Positions 7,833 to 15,702 of a DNA stretch of 42,689 bases are shown one piece after another. The notes beneath the pieces were generated by a model. It saw only the letters and a list, made by a program, of their open reading frames with translations, had not been told where the DNA came from and made no database searches. This DNA is from an uncultured Sphingobacteriaceae bacterium (lineage in GTDB: Bacteria; Bacteroidota; Bacteroidia; Sphingobacteriales; Sphingobacteriaceae), in contig CAMPKC010000041.1 in NCBI GenBank assembly GCA_946887045.1, positions 1 to 42,689 of the forward strand, written 5' to 3'. Numbering within the stretch: the first letter of the stretch is position 1; each line of letters begins with the position of its first letter. A program made the translations under genes and the position numbers.

Positions 7833-8384
7833 ATGAAAACTTTAAATTTTAAGGGCTTGTTAGTGCTTTTTACACTTACCGCCGCATTATTTGCCTCTTC
7901 ATGTTCAAGTACCAGAACTTCCCGCAAGCAAGCGAAGGCCACTATTTCGGCAACAAAAGCAGACGTTTCAGGAACTGGCTCGATTAGTTTTTTACAAGAC
8001 GGAGATGAAGTTGAAATGAAATTGGAACTTGATTTCCCTTCAAAGGCGGGTCAAACAGTAGCTGTTCACCTTCACGAGCACGGCGATTGTGGAAATGCCG
8101 GGAACGATGCACACGGACATTGGAATCCAACTAAAGTTAATCACGGAAAGTGGGGTGAAGGTCAGTTCCATTTGGGTGATATAGGAAATGTGAAATTAGA
8201 TGCAAGTGGAAAAGGTAGTTTGAATTTGGAAACCAGCCTTTGGTCTGTAGCCAGTGGTGCTACAAACGATGTTGTCGGAAAAGCCATAATGATTCATGAG
8301 AATGCTGATGACTTTACTACCCAGCCAACCGGAAATGCGGGTGGAAGAATTGGGTGCGGAGTAATTCAGCTTTCTTCCATGTAA
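7833..8384 (+). CDS. sodC: Cu/Zn superoxide dismutase, lipoprotein
   Basis: The enzyme converts superoxide to oxygen and hydrogen peroxide outside the cytoplasm. A lipoprotein signal ends in FASSC, with Cys24 as the lipidated residue; the following residues are not acidic, so the protein probably faces the periplasm. Copper ligands are His79 and His81 (VHLHEHGDC), bridging His96 (HGHWNP) and His155 (MIHENADD). Zinc ligands are likely His104, His113 and Asp116. The structural disulfide is Cys86-Cys175, and Arg172 in GGRIGCG is the active-site arginine. All key residues are present and the length (183) is normal for prokaryotic SodC. It is followed by a bidirectional terminator shared with htpG. 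Confidence 0.95.
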   Translation: MKTLNFKGLLVLFTLTAALFASSCSSTRTSRKQAKATISATKADVSGTGSISFLQDGDEVEMKLELDFPSKAGQTVAVHLHEHGDCGNAGNDAHGHWNPTKVNHGKWGEGQFHLGDIGNVKLDASGKGSLNLETSLWSVASGATNDVVGKAIMIHENADDFTTQPTGNAGGRIGCGVIQLSSM

Positions 8385-8400
8385 TCGAGAAATTATTCAT

Positions 8401-8429
8401 AAAAAAACCCGCTCAACGCGGGTTTTTTT
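8401..8429. terminator. Bidirectional terminator between sodC and htpG
   Basis: A 5-bp stem CCCGC (8408-8412) and GCGGG (8418-8422), with loop TCAAC, is flanked by A-run (8401-8407) and T-run (8423-8429). It therefore serves sodC on the plus strand and htpG on the minus strand. Confidence 0.85.
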
Positions 8430-8446
8430 AGTTTCAGGAAGCCTGT

Positions 8447-10330
8447 TTATATCAATTGAACACTTCTCTTAACAAATTCTGTAAGATCTGCACCTGTAAG
8501 CATTCCCTGAGAAAGTAAGGCTAAATCAAATGCTTGTTTTGCAAGCTGAGCTTGTTCTTCTTCATTCTCTGTCTGCAAAATGCGATTTACAAGTGTATGA
8601 TTACCATTTACCGCAACCTTATAGTTTTCTGGTAAAGAGCCATAAAAGCTCATTCCGCCACCCATTTGAGCCATGTCTTTCATTCGGCGCATAAACTCAT
8701 CCTGAGTGACACTTACAGGGAACTCTTCCGGGTTTAAACTTTCAATTTCAACTTTCATGTTGGCTTTATTGATTGCCTTTTCGAAAATGCCTTTTACTTT
8801 CGTAGATTCTTCTTCAGTTAATATATGAGGTGGAGTATCATCTTTTTTGACAAGCTTGTCTACCACGTCAGCATCAACTCTTTTTAGAGATGTTTTTTCT
8901 AGTTTTTGCTCCAGTTGATTGATAAAGTGATTATCAATAGGAGTATTCATTTCCAAAACATCGTAATCCTTTTTATTTGCAGACTCGATGAACGAATGTT
9001 GTTTTGCCGCATCAATAGTGTACAAATAAACCAGATTACCATCTTTGTCTGTTTGCAATGGCGCTACCTTATCTTTATATTCAGTAAGAGTAAAGTATTC
9101 GTTGTTGGTGTTTTTAAGCAAACCGAAATCTTTCGCTTTATCATAGAATTTCTCTTCGCTGATCATTCCATATTTTACAAAAATTCCGATATCGTTCCAT
9201 TTTTCTTCAAATCCTTTACGATCTTTTTTGAAGAGTTCTGCAAGTTTGTCAGCAACTTTTTTGGTGATGTAGCTATTGATTTTCTTAACGTTGCTATCTG
9301 CCTGTAAAAAGCTTCTGGATACGTTAAGTGGGATGTCAGGAGAATCAATAACGCCGTGAAGCAACATTAAAAATTCAGGTACGATATCTTTTACCTCATC
9401 TGTAATAAACACCTGGCGGGAGAATAATTTGATCTTGTTTTTTTGAAAATCAAAATCATTTTTCACCTTCGGGAAATACAGAACCCCGGTAAGATTAAAT
9501 GGATAATCAACGTTTAGATGAATCCAGAACAGAGGATCTTCTGAGAAAGGATATAGTTCTTTGTAAAAATCAAGATAGTCTTCATCTTTCAATTCAGTCG
9601 GAGACTTTGTCCAAATGGGATTTGTATTGTTGATGATGTTATCAACTTCTGTCGACTTGTATTTTGGTTTTCCTTCTTCGTCTTCACCATCTGGCTCTGA
9701 TTCTGTTTTTGTTCCAAATTTAATCGGAACCGGCAAAAAGCGGCAGTACTTATCTAAGATCTCCTGGAGCTTGTGCTTGCTTAAAAATTCTTCAGAATCT
9801 TTGTTTATGTGAAGGATAATATCTGTTCCCCGCTCAGTACGGTTGCCTTCAGTTATTTCAAATTCAGTGCTTCCATCGCAGATCCAGCGAGCAGGTTCAG
9901 CGCCTTCCTGGAACGACAAGGTTTGAATTTCTACTTGGTCCGCAACCATAAAGGCAGAATAAAAACCTAAACCAAATTTCCCTATAAGCTCATTTGCATC
10001 TTTGGCATCTTTGAATTTTTCAACAAATTCTGTTGCTCCTGAGAATGCGATCTGGTTGATGTATTTTTTAATTTCTTCTGCAGTCATTCCCAGACCTTTG
10101 TCAGAAATGGTAAGGGTTTTCTTTTCCTCGTCAAAAGCTACTTCAACTTTTAAATCGCCAAGTTCGCCCTGATACTGTCCCAGTGAAGATAGGCGTTTAA
10201 GCTTTTGGGTTGCATCAACCGCATTTGAAACCAATTCACGAAGGAAAATTTCATTATCGGAGTATAAAAACTTCTTGATAATAGGGAAGATGTTCTCGGT
10301 GTGAATGGATATGGTACCTTTTTCTTGCAT
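8447..10330 (-). CDS. htpG: Chaperone HtpG (Hsp90)
   Basis: HtpG is the bacterial Hsp90, an ATP-driven dimeric cytoplasmic chaperone. The N-terminal GHKL ATPase motifs are visible: ELVSNAVDA with the metal-binding Asn, DKGLGMTAEE, and GKFGLGFYSAF. The middle domain contains LNVSRSFLQ, which carries the catalytic arginine region. A C-terminal dimerisation domain follows, without the eukaryotic MEEVD end. ATG at 10330 gives MQEKGTISIHTENIFP, the usual Bacteroidota start, and 627 residues; the open frame extends 12 codons further but those residues are not conserved in type. The gene is alone on its transcript, ends at a bidirectional terminator, and has a palindrome about 65 bases upstream that may be a control site. 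Confidence 0.95.
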   Translation of the reverse strand: MQEKGTISIHTENIFPIIKKFLYSDNEIFLRELVSNAVDATQKLKRLSSLGQYQGELGDLKVEVAFDEEKKTLTISDKGLGMTAEEIKKYINQIAFSGATEFVEKFKDAKDANELIGKFGLGFYSAFMVADQVEIQTLSFQEGAEPARWICDGSTEFEITEGNRTERGTDIILHINKDSEEFLSKHKLQEILDKYCRFLPVPIKFGTKTESEPDGEDEEGKPKYKSTEVDNIINNTNPIWTKSPTELKDEDYLDFYKELYPFSEDPLFWIHLNVDYPFNLTGVLYFPKVKNDFDFQKNKIKLFSRQVFITDEVKDIVPEFLMLLHGVIDSPDIPLNVSRSFLQADSNVKKINSYITKKVADKLAELFKKDRKGFEEKWNDIGIFVKYGMISEEKFYDKAKDFGLLKNTNNEYFTLTEYKDKVAPLQTDKDGNLVYLYTIDAAKQHSFIESANKKDYDVLEMNTPIDNHFINQLEQKLEKTSLKRVDADVVDKLVKKDDTPPHILTEEESTKVKGIFEKAINKANMKVEIESLNPEEFPVSVTQDEFMRRMKDMAQMGGGMSFYGSLPENYKVAVNGNHTLVNRILQTENEEEQAQLAKQAFDLALLSQGMLTGADLTEFVKRSVQLI

Positions 10331-10394
10331 AGTATTATAGATTTCGAGTTCTTTGACAAAGCACATATCAATGCCTGTTCCAAAGTGTTAAGCT

Positions 10395-10407
10395 TGTCAA
10401 AATGACA
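10395..10407 (-). promoter_or_regulatory. Palindrome upstream of htpG, possible operator
   Basis: TGTCAAAATGACA is a perfect inverted repeat (TGTCA-AAA-TGACA). It lies about 65 bases upstream of the htpG start, in the 88-base gap before the KAS III stop. Placement before a heat-shock gene suggests a stress-control site, but no regulator is known from this window. Confidence 0.25.
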
Positions 10408-10418
10408 GATGATATGAA

Positions 10419-11480
10419 TTAAAAGCGATAAACAGCTGCGTTAATATTCATTCCTGCACCAACCGAAGCAAAAACTATTATATCATTCTCATTTATCTGA
10501 TGGCTGTCCAATTTGTCGTTCAAAATCAAGTCAAGGAGTGTGGGGAGTGTTGCTACAGAGCTATTGCCAAGTTTAGCGATAGTCATCGGCATAATATCTT
10601 CAGAGAACTGATCTTCTTTATAGAGCCTGTAAAGGCGTTTTAAAATTGCCTCGTCCATCTTCCCGTTAGCCTGATGAATCAAAATCTTCTTAACATCTTT
10701 AAGGTCTAGTCCCGCTTTATCAAGTGTTTGCTTAATGGCAAGCGGTACATTGGTGAGCGCATACTCGTAGATTTTGCGACCATCCATTTTAATGTAAAGA
10801 TTATCATCTGCAAAATCTGGATTGCTCGAAACTCCTGAATATAAATAATATGCTTCCTCGAAGGTGTCGGAACGCGTTTTATGACTCAGTATACCTTTTT
10901 TATTATCCTGCATTTCTAAAATCACAGCCCCGGCACCATCAGCATAGATCATGCTATCGCGGTCATAAGGGTCTGTTATTCTTGAAAGAGTTTCGGTGCC
11001 AATAACCAAAATACGCTTAGCATCGCCTGATCTCAAGTAGTAATCAGCCTGAATTACTCCCTGAAGCCATCCCGGACAGCCAAAAGGGATGTCATATGCC
11101 ACGCACTCAGGGTTTTTTATCCTAAGCTTATGTTTAATTCTGGCAGCAAGAGTTGGCAGTACGTCCGGATGCGATTTTGCTGAACTAATATCGCCAAAGT
11201 TTTGAGCAACAATTATATAATCTAAGGTTTCTGGGTCAATACAAGAAGATTTTATAGCTTTTTCAGCCGCAAACAATCCAATATCCGATGCAACCAGGTC
11301 GTCTGAGGCATATAATCTCTCTTCAATTGTGGTGATCGCCTTAAATTTTGAGATAATCTCTTCGTTATCCTTTAGAATTTCATCACCGTTTTTTTCGAAA
11401 AACCGATGCTTCAGGAAGTCTGCATTTGTAACTTTCTCCGTTGGTAAATAACTTCCTGTACCAATTATTACTGATCCCAT
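10419..11480 (-). CDS. Beta-ketoacyl-ACP synthase III-like enzyme (FabH paralogue)
   Basis: The 353-residue enzyme has the thiolase fold of KAS III condensing enzymes, which join an acyl-CoA primer to malonyl-ACP. The catalytic triad is intact: Cys135 in FGCPGWLQG, His269 in IHQANGKM and Asn306 in GNSSVATLP. The C-terminus ends with the usual GAGMNINAAVYRF type sequence. It is longer than typical FabH (about 317-330) because of extra residues near 25-50 and 195-230, and it does not sit with plsX, rpmF or fabD, so it is probably a paralogue rather than the housekeeping FabH. ATG at 11480 gives the normal start MGSVIIGTGSYLP. The gene is divergent from the MFS gene, and an operator-like repeat lies just upstream. 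The acyl substrate cannot be deduced. Confidence 0.88.
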   Translation of the reverse strand: MGSVIIGTGSYLPTEKVTNADFLKHRFFEKNGDEILKDNEEIISKFKAITTIEERLYASDDLVASDIGLFAAEKAIKSSCIDPETLDYIIVAQNFGDISSAKSHPDVLPTLAARIKHKLRIKNPECVAYDIPFGCPGWLQGVIQADYYLRSGDAKRILVIGTETLSRITDPYDRDSMIYADGAGAVILEMQDNKKGILSHKTRSDTFEEAYYLYSGVSSNPDFADDNLYIKMDGRKIYEYALTNVPLAIKQTLDKAGLDLKDVKKILIHQANGKMDEAILKRLYRLYKEDQFSEDIMPMTIAKLGNSSVATLPTLLDLILNDKLDSHQINENDIIVFASVGAGMNINAAVYRF

Positions 11481-11499
11481 CTGTGTGACTATTGTTTTT

Positions 11500-11521
11500 G
11501 AACCGAAAACCGAAACGGTTC
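11500..11521 (-). promoter_or_regulatory. Operator-like inverted repeat upstream of the KAS III gene
   Basis: GAACCG (11500-11505) and CGGTTC (11516-11521) form an inverted repeat with a 10-base spacer. A second copy of ACCGAAA inside the spacer makes a nested palindrome AACCGAAACGGTT (11508-11520). The site begins 20 bases upstream of the KAS III start, where a repressor could block transcription or early elongation. No cognate regulator gene is visible. Confidence 0.3.
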
Positions 11522-11674
11522 GAATGTAAAAATACAATAAAATCAAATGGAATATATGATAAACGTTGCTTTGTTCTTTTAATGATTTTTTAGGAAAATC
11601 TTTAGAATGATCAACCTTCAGATTCTTCTGGAAAGCAGGCGAAAGAATATCACGACAACCCCATTAAAATAGTT

Positions 11675-11682
11675 TACTTTTG
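11675..11682 (+). promoter_or_regulatory. Candidate -7 element for the MFS transporter gene
   Basis: TACTTTTG matches TAnnTTTG and is followed by C, as often found in this phylum. It is only 9 bases before the ATG at 11692, so the transcript would be nearly leaderless. No clear -33 TTTG was found at the right distance. Confidence 0.35.
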
Positions 11683-11691
11683 CTGCTTTAA

Positions 11692-12882
11692 ATGATTGCC
11701 GAACATACACATCCTATTTATAATCGCCAGTTTTTATTACTCTGTTTAAGTTCGCTTTTATTTTCTGCAAGCTTTAATATGATGATCCCGGAGCTGCCTG
11801 CTTATTTAAGTTCGCTGGGCGGAGCAGAATATAAAGGATTAATTATTGCGTTATTTACTTTAACTGCGGGTATTTCCAGGCCTTTTAGCGGAAAACTAAC
11901 CGACACGATCGGACGTGTACCCGTGATGGCTGTAGGTTCTGTCGTTTGTGTTATTTGCGGAGTTCTTTATCCGCTACTCACCAGCGTTTCAGGATTTTTA
12001 TTTATCCGCTTGATTCATGGATTTTCAACCGGATTTAAACCCACCGCAACCTCTGCTTATGTAGCTGATATTGTTCCTCCTGGCCGTTGGGGTGAAGCAA
12101 TGGGTATACATGGCTTGGCATTTAGCACAGGGATGGGAGTAGGTCCTGCAATGGGTAGCGCTATAACTTCCATCTTTTCTATTAATGTACTTTTCTACTT
12201 TTCATCCTTTTTGGCACTTTTATCTATCTTAATTGTTCTGAATATGAGGGAAACTGTAAAATATAAGCAGGCATTCAGTGCTTCCTTGCTCAAAATATCC
12301 CGGAATGAAATTATAGAGTGGAGAGTTTTGCCCTCAGCATTGGTTACACTGCTATCCTACATGAGTTACGGTGCTTTACTTACTTTGATACCCGACTGGA
12401 GTGCACATATTGGCATTTCCAATAAAGGTTTATTTTTCATGACTTTTACTGTCTCGTCAATATTGATTCGTTTTGTGGCCGGTAAAGCATCGGATAAGTA
12501 TGGTCGTGTTGATGTAATCAAAGTCTCGCTGGTAATAATATGTGTTTCATTGTTGCTTATCGGATTCGCCGAATCGGTTTTTATGCTGTTGCTGGGTTCG
12601 GTTCTATATGGTGCCGGTACTGGGGTTTTGTCTCCTGCCAACAATGCGTGGACAGCAGATTTAAGTCATCCTGAATTTAGAGGGAAGGCAGTCGCGACCA
12701 TGTACATTGCTTTAGAAGCTGGTATCGGTTTGGGAGCTTTGTTTGCCGGATGGATATTTAAGGATGTGATATCCAGGGTTCCAATGCTTTTTTTTGTTTC
12801 TGCCGGCACCGTGTTCAGCGCGATTATATATTTGTACGTTTTGCCACCTCAACAACCTCAAAGTTTTAATACTCTAAAATAA
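11692..12882 (+). CDS. MFS drug-resistance-type transporter
   Basis: The 396-residue protein has about 12 hydrophobic segments and belongs to the major facilitator superfamily. The signature motif A between helices 2 and 3 is seen as GKLTDTIGR (67-75), and its weaker repeat after helix 8 as AGKASDKYGR. The long central loop expected between the two six-helix halves lies near residues 185-210. The overall pattern resembles proton-driven multidrug or small-molecule exporters of the YfcJ/EmrD-like kind; the substrate cannot be predicted. The gene is divergent from KAS III, and its stop is only two bases before the next gene, so it is probably co-transcribed with the nucleoid-associated protein. 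Confidence 0.88.
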   Translation: MIAEHTHPIYNRQFLLLCLSSLLFSASFNMMIPELPAYLSSLGGAEYKGLIIALFTLTAGISRPFSGKLTDTIGRVPVMAVGSVVCVICGVLYPLLTSVSGFLFIRLIHGFSTGFKPTATSAYVADIVPPGRWGEAMGIHGLAFSTGMGVGPAMGSAITSIFSINVLFYFSSFLALLSILIVLNMRETVKYKQAFSASLLKISRNEIIEWRVLPSALVTLLSYMSYGALLTLIPDWSAHIGISNKGLFFMTFTVSSILIRFVAGKASDKYGRVDVIKVSLVIICVSLLLIGFAESVFMLLLGSVLYGAGTGVLSPANNAWTADLSHPEFRGKAVATMYIALEAGIGLGALFAGWIFKDVISRVPMLFFVSAGTVFSAIIYLYVLPPQQPQSFNTLK

Positions 12883-12884
12883 AA

Positions 12885-13937
12885 ATGGTTACTTTTTTTG
12901 AAGCCTCGCTTGCTCAACTTTCTATCCACCGTGTCGGAAATAAATTACAAGATGAATTTTATGTTCTGTCTGACAATTCATTGCAGATTGAAGATGAGTT
13001 ATTGTCTAACCTGCTGATGCAATATTATTTAAAACCCTTCGAAAAGGTTAATGAAGTGTATCGGTTCATGCATTCGAGCGATATGAATTTGAACGAATTG
13101 TTCCATTTCTCTACCGAAATATTTAAAGAGAAGGGGCGGTTTCACGAGGTTAGTCAGCAGATAACCAAATATCTGTATGATCTGACAAACCACCCGAAAA
13201 TAAAATCAGGAGAACTTTATGTTGCCTATTTTAATAATGTTCAGTTAGAAGGAGAACTGCTGGATGCGATCGGGATATTCAAATCGGAGACAAAAGAAAC
13301 GTATTTAAAAGTTTATCCCGAAGACAGTGGTTTTAACTTAGGATACGAGCAAGACGGCATAAATATCCAAAAGCTCGATAAAGGTTGTTTGATATTCAAC
13401 ACTGAAAAGGAGGAAGGATTCAAAGTTCTGGTCGTTGACCAGACAAACAGGGCAGGAGAGGCCGTTTACTGGAAAGATGAATTTCTGCAGTTGAAGATCA
13501 GAAATGATAGCTTTAATCAAACGAATAATACTCTGAGTGTTTATAAAAGTTTTGTAACCAATAAACTCGAAGACGATTTCGAAATGAATAAAGCTGATAA
13601 AATAGATTTGCTGAATCGTTCGATGAAATACTTCAAGGAAAAGGAAAGCTTTGAGCTCGACGAGTTTTCAAACGAAGTTTTGGGCAATCCTCAAGCTATA
13701 GAATCCTTTAAAAACTTCAAGCAAAATTTTGAGAAAGAGTTCGATACTGAAATAGCTAACTCTTTTGATATTTCATCACCTGCAGTTAAAAAACAGGCAA
13801 GAGTTTTCAAAAGCGTGTTAAAGCTCGACAAAAACTTCCATATCTATATCCATGGCAATAAAGAGTTGATAGAGAAGGGTTTTGATGATGATAAATCAAT
13901 GAACTTTTATAAAGTGTACTTTAAAGAAGAGGAATAA
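12885..13937 (+). CDS. 37-kDa nucleoid-associated protein (NdpA/YejK family)
   Basis: The 350-residue protein matches the 37-kDa nucleoid-associated family. It opens with VTFFEASLAQLSIHRVGNK, has the conserved strand segment SGELYVAYFNNVQLEGELLDAIGIFKSE (in two parts around residue 110-135) and the late NFHIYIHGN motif. The E. coli relative YejK associates with the nucleoid and with topoisomerase IV or gyrase subunits. No DNA-binding motif is obvious from the sequence alone. It has no signal peptide or membrane segment. The start follows the MFS stop by two bases, an unusual operon pairing with no obvious shared function. A 137-base gap before the cold-shock gene separates them. Confidence 0.8.
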   Translation: MVTFFEASLAQLSIHRVGNKLQDEFYVLSDNSLQIEDELLSNLLMQYYLKPFEKVNEVYRFMHSSDMNLNELFHFSTEIFKEKGRFHEVSQQITKYLYDLTNHPKIKSGELYVAYFNNVQLEGELLDAIGIFKSETKETYLKVYPEDSGFNLGYEQDGINIQKLDKGCLIFNTEKEEGFKVLVVDQTNRAGEAVYWKDEFLQLKIRNDSFNQTNNTLSVYKSFVTNKLEDDFEMNKADKIDLLNRSMKYFKEKESFELDEFSNEVLGNPQAIESFKNFKQNFEKEFDTEIANSFDISSPAVKKQARVFKSVLKLDKNFHIYIHGNKELIEKGFDDDKSMNFYKVYFKEEE

Positions 13938-13966
13938 AAATTTATCGTATAGGATAATAAAATTTA

Positions 13967-13974
13967 TATATTTG
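13967..13974 (+). promoter_or_regulatory. Candidate -7 element for the cold-shock gene
   Basis: TATATTTG fits TAnnTTTG. Transcription would start near 13980, leaving a leader of about 95 bases before ATG 14075. Long leaders are known for cspA-type mRNAs, where they control translation by temperature. A good -33 element is not evident. Confidence 0.4.
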
Positions 13975-14074
13975 ATTTTAAACTATTTTCGGTGCTCAGG
14001 TAATTGACCATTATCTTAAAAATATAGCTTCGAATTAGGCAATTGAATCTAATATATAACACTTATTATTTTTT

Positions 14075-14272
14075 ATGGAAACCGGAAAAGTTAAATGGTT
14101 TAATGCCGAAAAAGGCTATGGCTTTATTACTAAAGATGACGGGAAAGAAATTTTTGTTCATTTTAAGGATGTTCATGGCGGAGTAACTGCCTTGCGAGAC
14201 AATGACGATGTGGAATTTGATGTAGAAGAAGGGCGGAAAGGTCAGCAAGCAGTGAATGTTAAAAAAATCTAG
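14075..14272 (+). CDS. Cold-shock domain protein
   Basis: The 65-residue protein is a single cold-shock (S1-like OB) domain that binds single-stranded RNA or DNA, and acts as an RNA chaperone. It starts METGKVKWFNAEKGYGFI, carries RNP1 as KGYGFI (13-18) and RNP2 as IFVHF (26-30), and ends with a basic strand QQAVNVKKI. It is slightly shorter than E. coli CspA but of normal length for the phylum. It is a monocistronic gene with its own hairpin terminator. Whether it is cold-induced or constitutive cannot be told from the family alone; the long leader favours regulation. Confidence 0.93.
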   Translation: METGKVKWFNAEKGYGFITKDDGKEIFVHFKDVHGGVTALRDNDDVEFDVEEGRKGQQAVNVKKI

Positions 14273-14290
14273 GTAAAAACCGTATTCAAC

Positions 14291-14319
14291 AAAAAAAGTC
14301 CTGTGTGCAGGACTTTTTT
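14291..14319. terminator. Terminator of the cold-shock gene, possibly bidirectional
   Basis: A stem GTCCTG (14298-14303) and CAGGAC (14308-14313) with a TGTG loop is extended by flanking A-run and T-run (A 14291-14297, T 14314-14319). It lies 18 bases after the cold-shock stop. The A-run means it could also end minus-strand transcripts from the TPR gene. Confidence 0.88.
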
Positions 14320-14418
14320 GTTGATGAGGAGATCGATAAAGAAAATTAATACATTTGTCTGCTTACCAGTCTTTTATTTCCTTCATATTAAGTTTTTTTT
14401 ACCAGATTTATTCTGTTT

Positions 14419-15615
14419 TTACCGCCCCTTCGTTTTTTTTTGAACCGGTACTTCCTTTCCGTTTTTTTCGGCTTCAACCACAATTGTGTTAGAAGTAGAT
14501 TTGGTTGAACCAGATGTTTTTTTCTCCGAGGCTTTAACAGGAGATTTAGTTTTTACATTTTTCTTTGACTTTTCTTTAGTTGCGGAGGCTACAGTGTTTA
14601 GCTGTTTAAACAATGCAGCATGTTTAACCTTAGCTTCTTTCATTAGTGGAGCAAAACTACTGTCGCCTTTTATTATCAATTCCGCCTCTTCGATATCTTG
14701 TTTAGCTAAACTTAAATCTCCGATCAAAACCTTAACTAAGCCCAGGTTTATGAGTGAAGTAACTATACTGGCTGTATCATTTGACAGGCGCGACTGGTTA
14801 TTGGCTTGTAAATAAAACCATTTAGCTTGTGAATAGCGTTTTTGATCCTGATAAAGATGCCCTAAAAAGTCAAAACTCTTTAAACGTCCGTCCATGTCGT
14901 TAGAAGAGCGGTAATACGAAAGAGCCTGATTTAGAATATAATATTCAGCGAGTTTCGGACTGTTGACTTTCTTTTTTATATGTGCAATTTTATAGTAGAT
15001 CGAGCCTAAACTGTCTTTTCTGCAAACTTTATAGTACGCGCTTTTTGCAAGGTCAGCGTAGTGAAAAGCCTCAACATACTTTTGTTTTTCAATAAAGACA
15101 TCGGTTAAATGTGACGCTACATTTCCAGCTAAAACAGATTCACCTAATTTGTTCCAAATTTTATACAGTTCATTGTAGTTATTTAAAGCTAGCGAAAACT
15201 GACCATTGGTCTCATAAAGCTTCGAAATTTCAGCGATGGTGTTCGCTCTCCCCTGCAAATTTGCTTTCTTTTTATATAAAGAGTTTGCTTTCAATAATTG
15301 AGGTAAGGCTTCTTTGTTTTTACTTTGAGCAAGTAGCTTCCCCATCTCCAGACGAATGTCAGCCTCCCAGATATCATCCTTTACTTTATTAGTAACTAAA
15401 GCTGCACGATAGCTCTTGACAGCCTCAAGAGGTTTTTCAAGAGACAATTCTCTTGCATCTATTAAAAGTGACACTACTTTTCTGGTAATCGAGTCCGGTT
15501 GGTTTTTTACCAGCGTTGTACTATCTGCTAATGCGCTGCTATCCTGTAAAATCGAAGCTTTTACAAATAAAAACGGTGCAAAAAATATGATAAGGTAAAC
15601 TAAAGCTTTCATCAT
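14419..15615 (-). CDS. Secreted tetratricopeptide-repeat protein with Lys/Ser-rich tail
   Basis: The 398-residue protein begins with a signal peptide (about residues 1-20, ending FVKA). Residues about 45-325 contain about seven TPR-like helix pairs, for example PLEAVKSYRAAL, GQFSLALNNYNELY and KRYSQAKWFYLQA. The last 70 residues are low complexity, rich in Lys, Ser, Thr and Val with segments such as KKNVKTKSPVKASEKK. This tail resembles histone-like or cell-wall-binding basic tails, but no motif is recognisable. No kinase or DNA-binding domain follows the repeats, unlike the TPR sensor at 40875-42341, so it is probably an extracytoplasmic scaffold. The first of two adjacent ATG codons is used. 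It ends about 100 bases from the shared hairpin near the cold-shock gene. Confidence 0.75.
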   Translation of the reverse strand: MMKALVYLIIFFAPFLFVKASILQDSSALADSTTLVKNQPDSITRKVVSLLIDARELSLEKPLEAVKSYRAALVTNKVKDDIWEADIRLEMGKLLAQSKNKEALPQLLKANSLYKKKANLQGRANTIAEISKLYETNGQFSLALNNYNELYKIWNKLGESVLAGNVASHLTDVFIEKQKYVEAFHYADLAKSAYYKVCRKDSLGSIYYKIAHIKKKVNSPKLAEYYILNQALSYYRSSNDMDGRLKSFDFLGHLYQDQKRYSQAKWFYLQANNQSRLSNDTASIVTSLINLGLVKVLIGDLSLAKQDIEEAELIIKGDSSFAPLMKEAKVKHAALFKQLNTVASATKEKSKKNVKTKSPVKASEKKTSGSTKSTSNTIVVEAEKNGKEVPVQKKTKGR

Positions 15616-15702
15616 GTGTGTTTAGAAAGCTTTAAAAAAAGTCTTTCATATAATTAATACTCAAAACGCATACCAAAATTGTTTTAAGAAGAAAATATTG
15701 TT

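Noticed and set aside
8906..9307. 133-codon plus-strand frame inside htpG
   Set aside because: Antisense shadow of a conserved chaperone gene; Phe/Ile-rich and without recognisable features.
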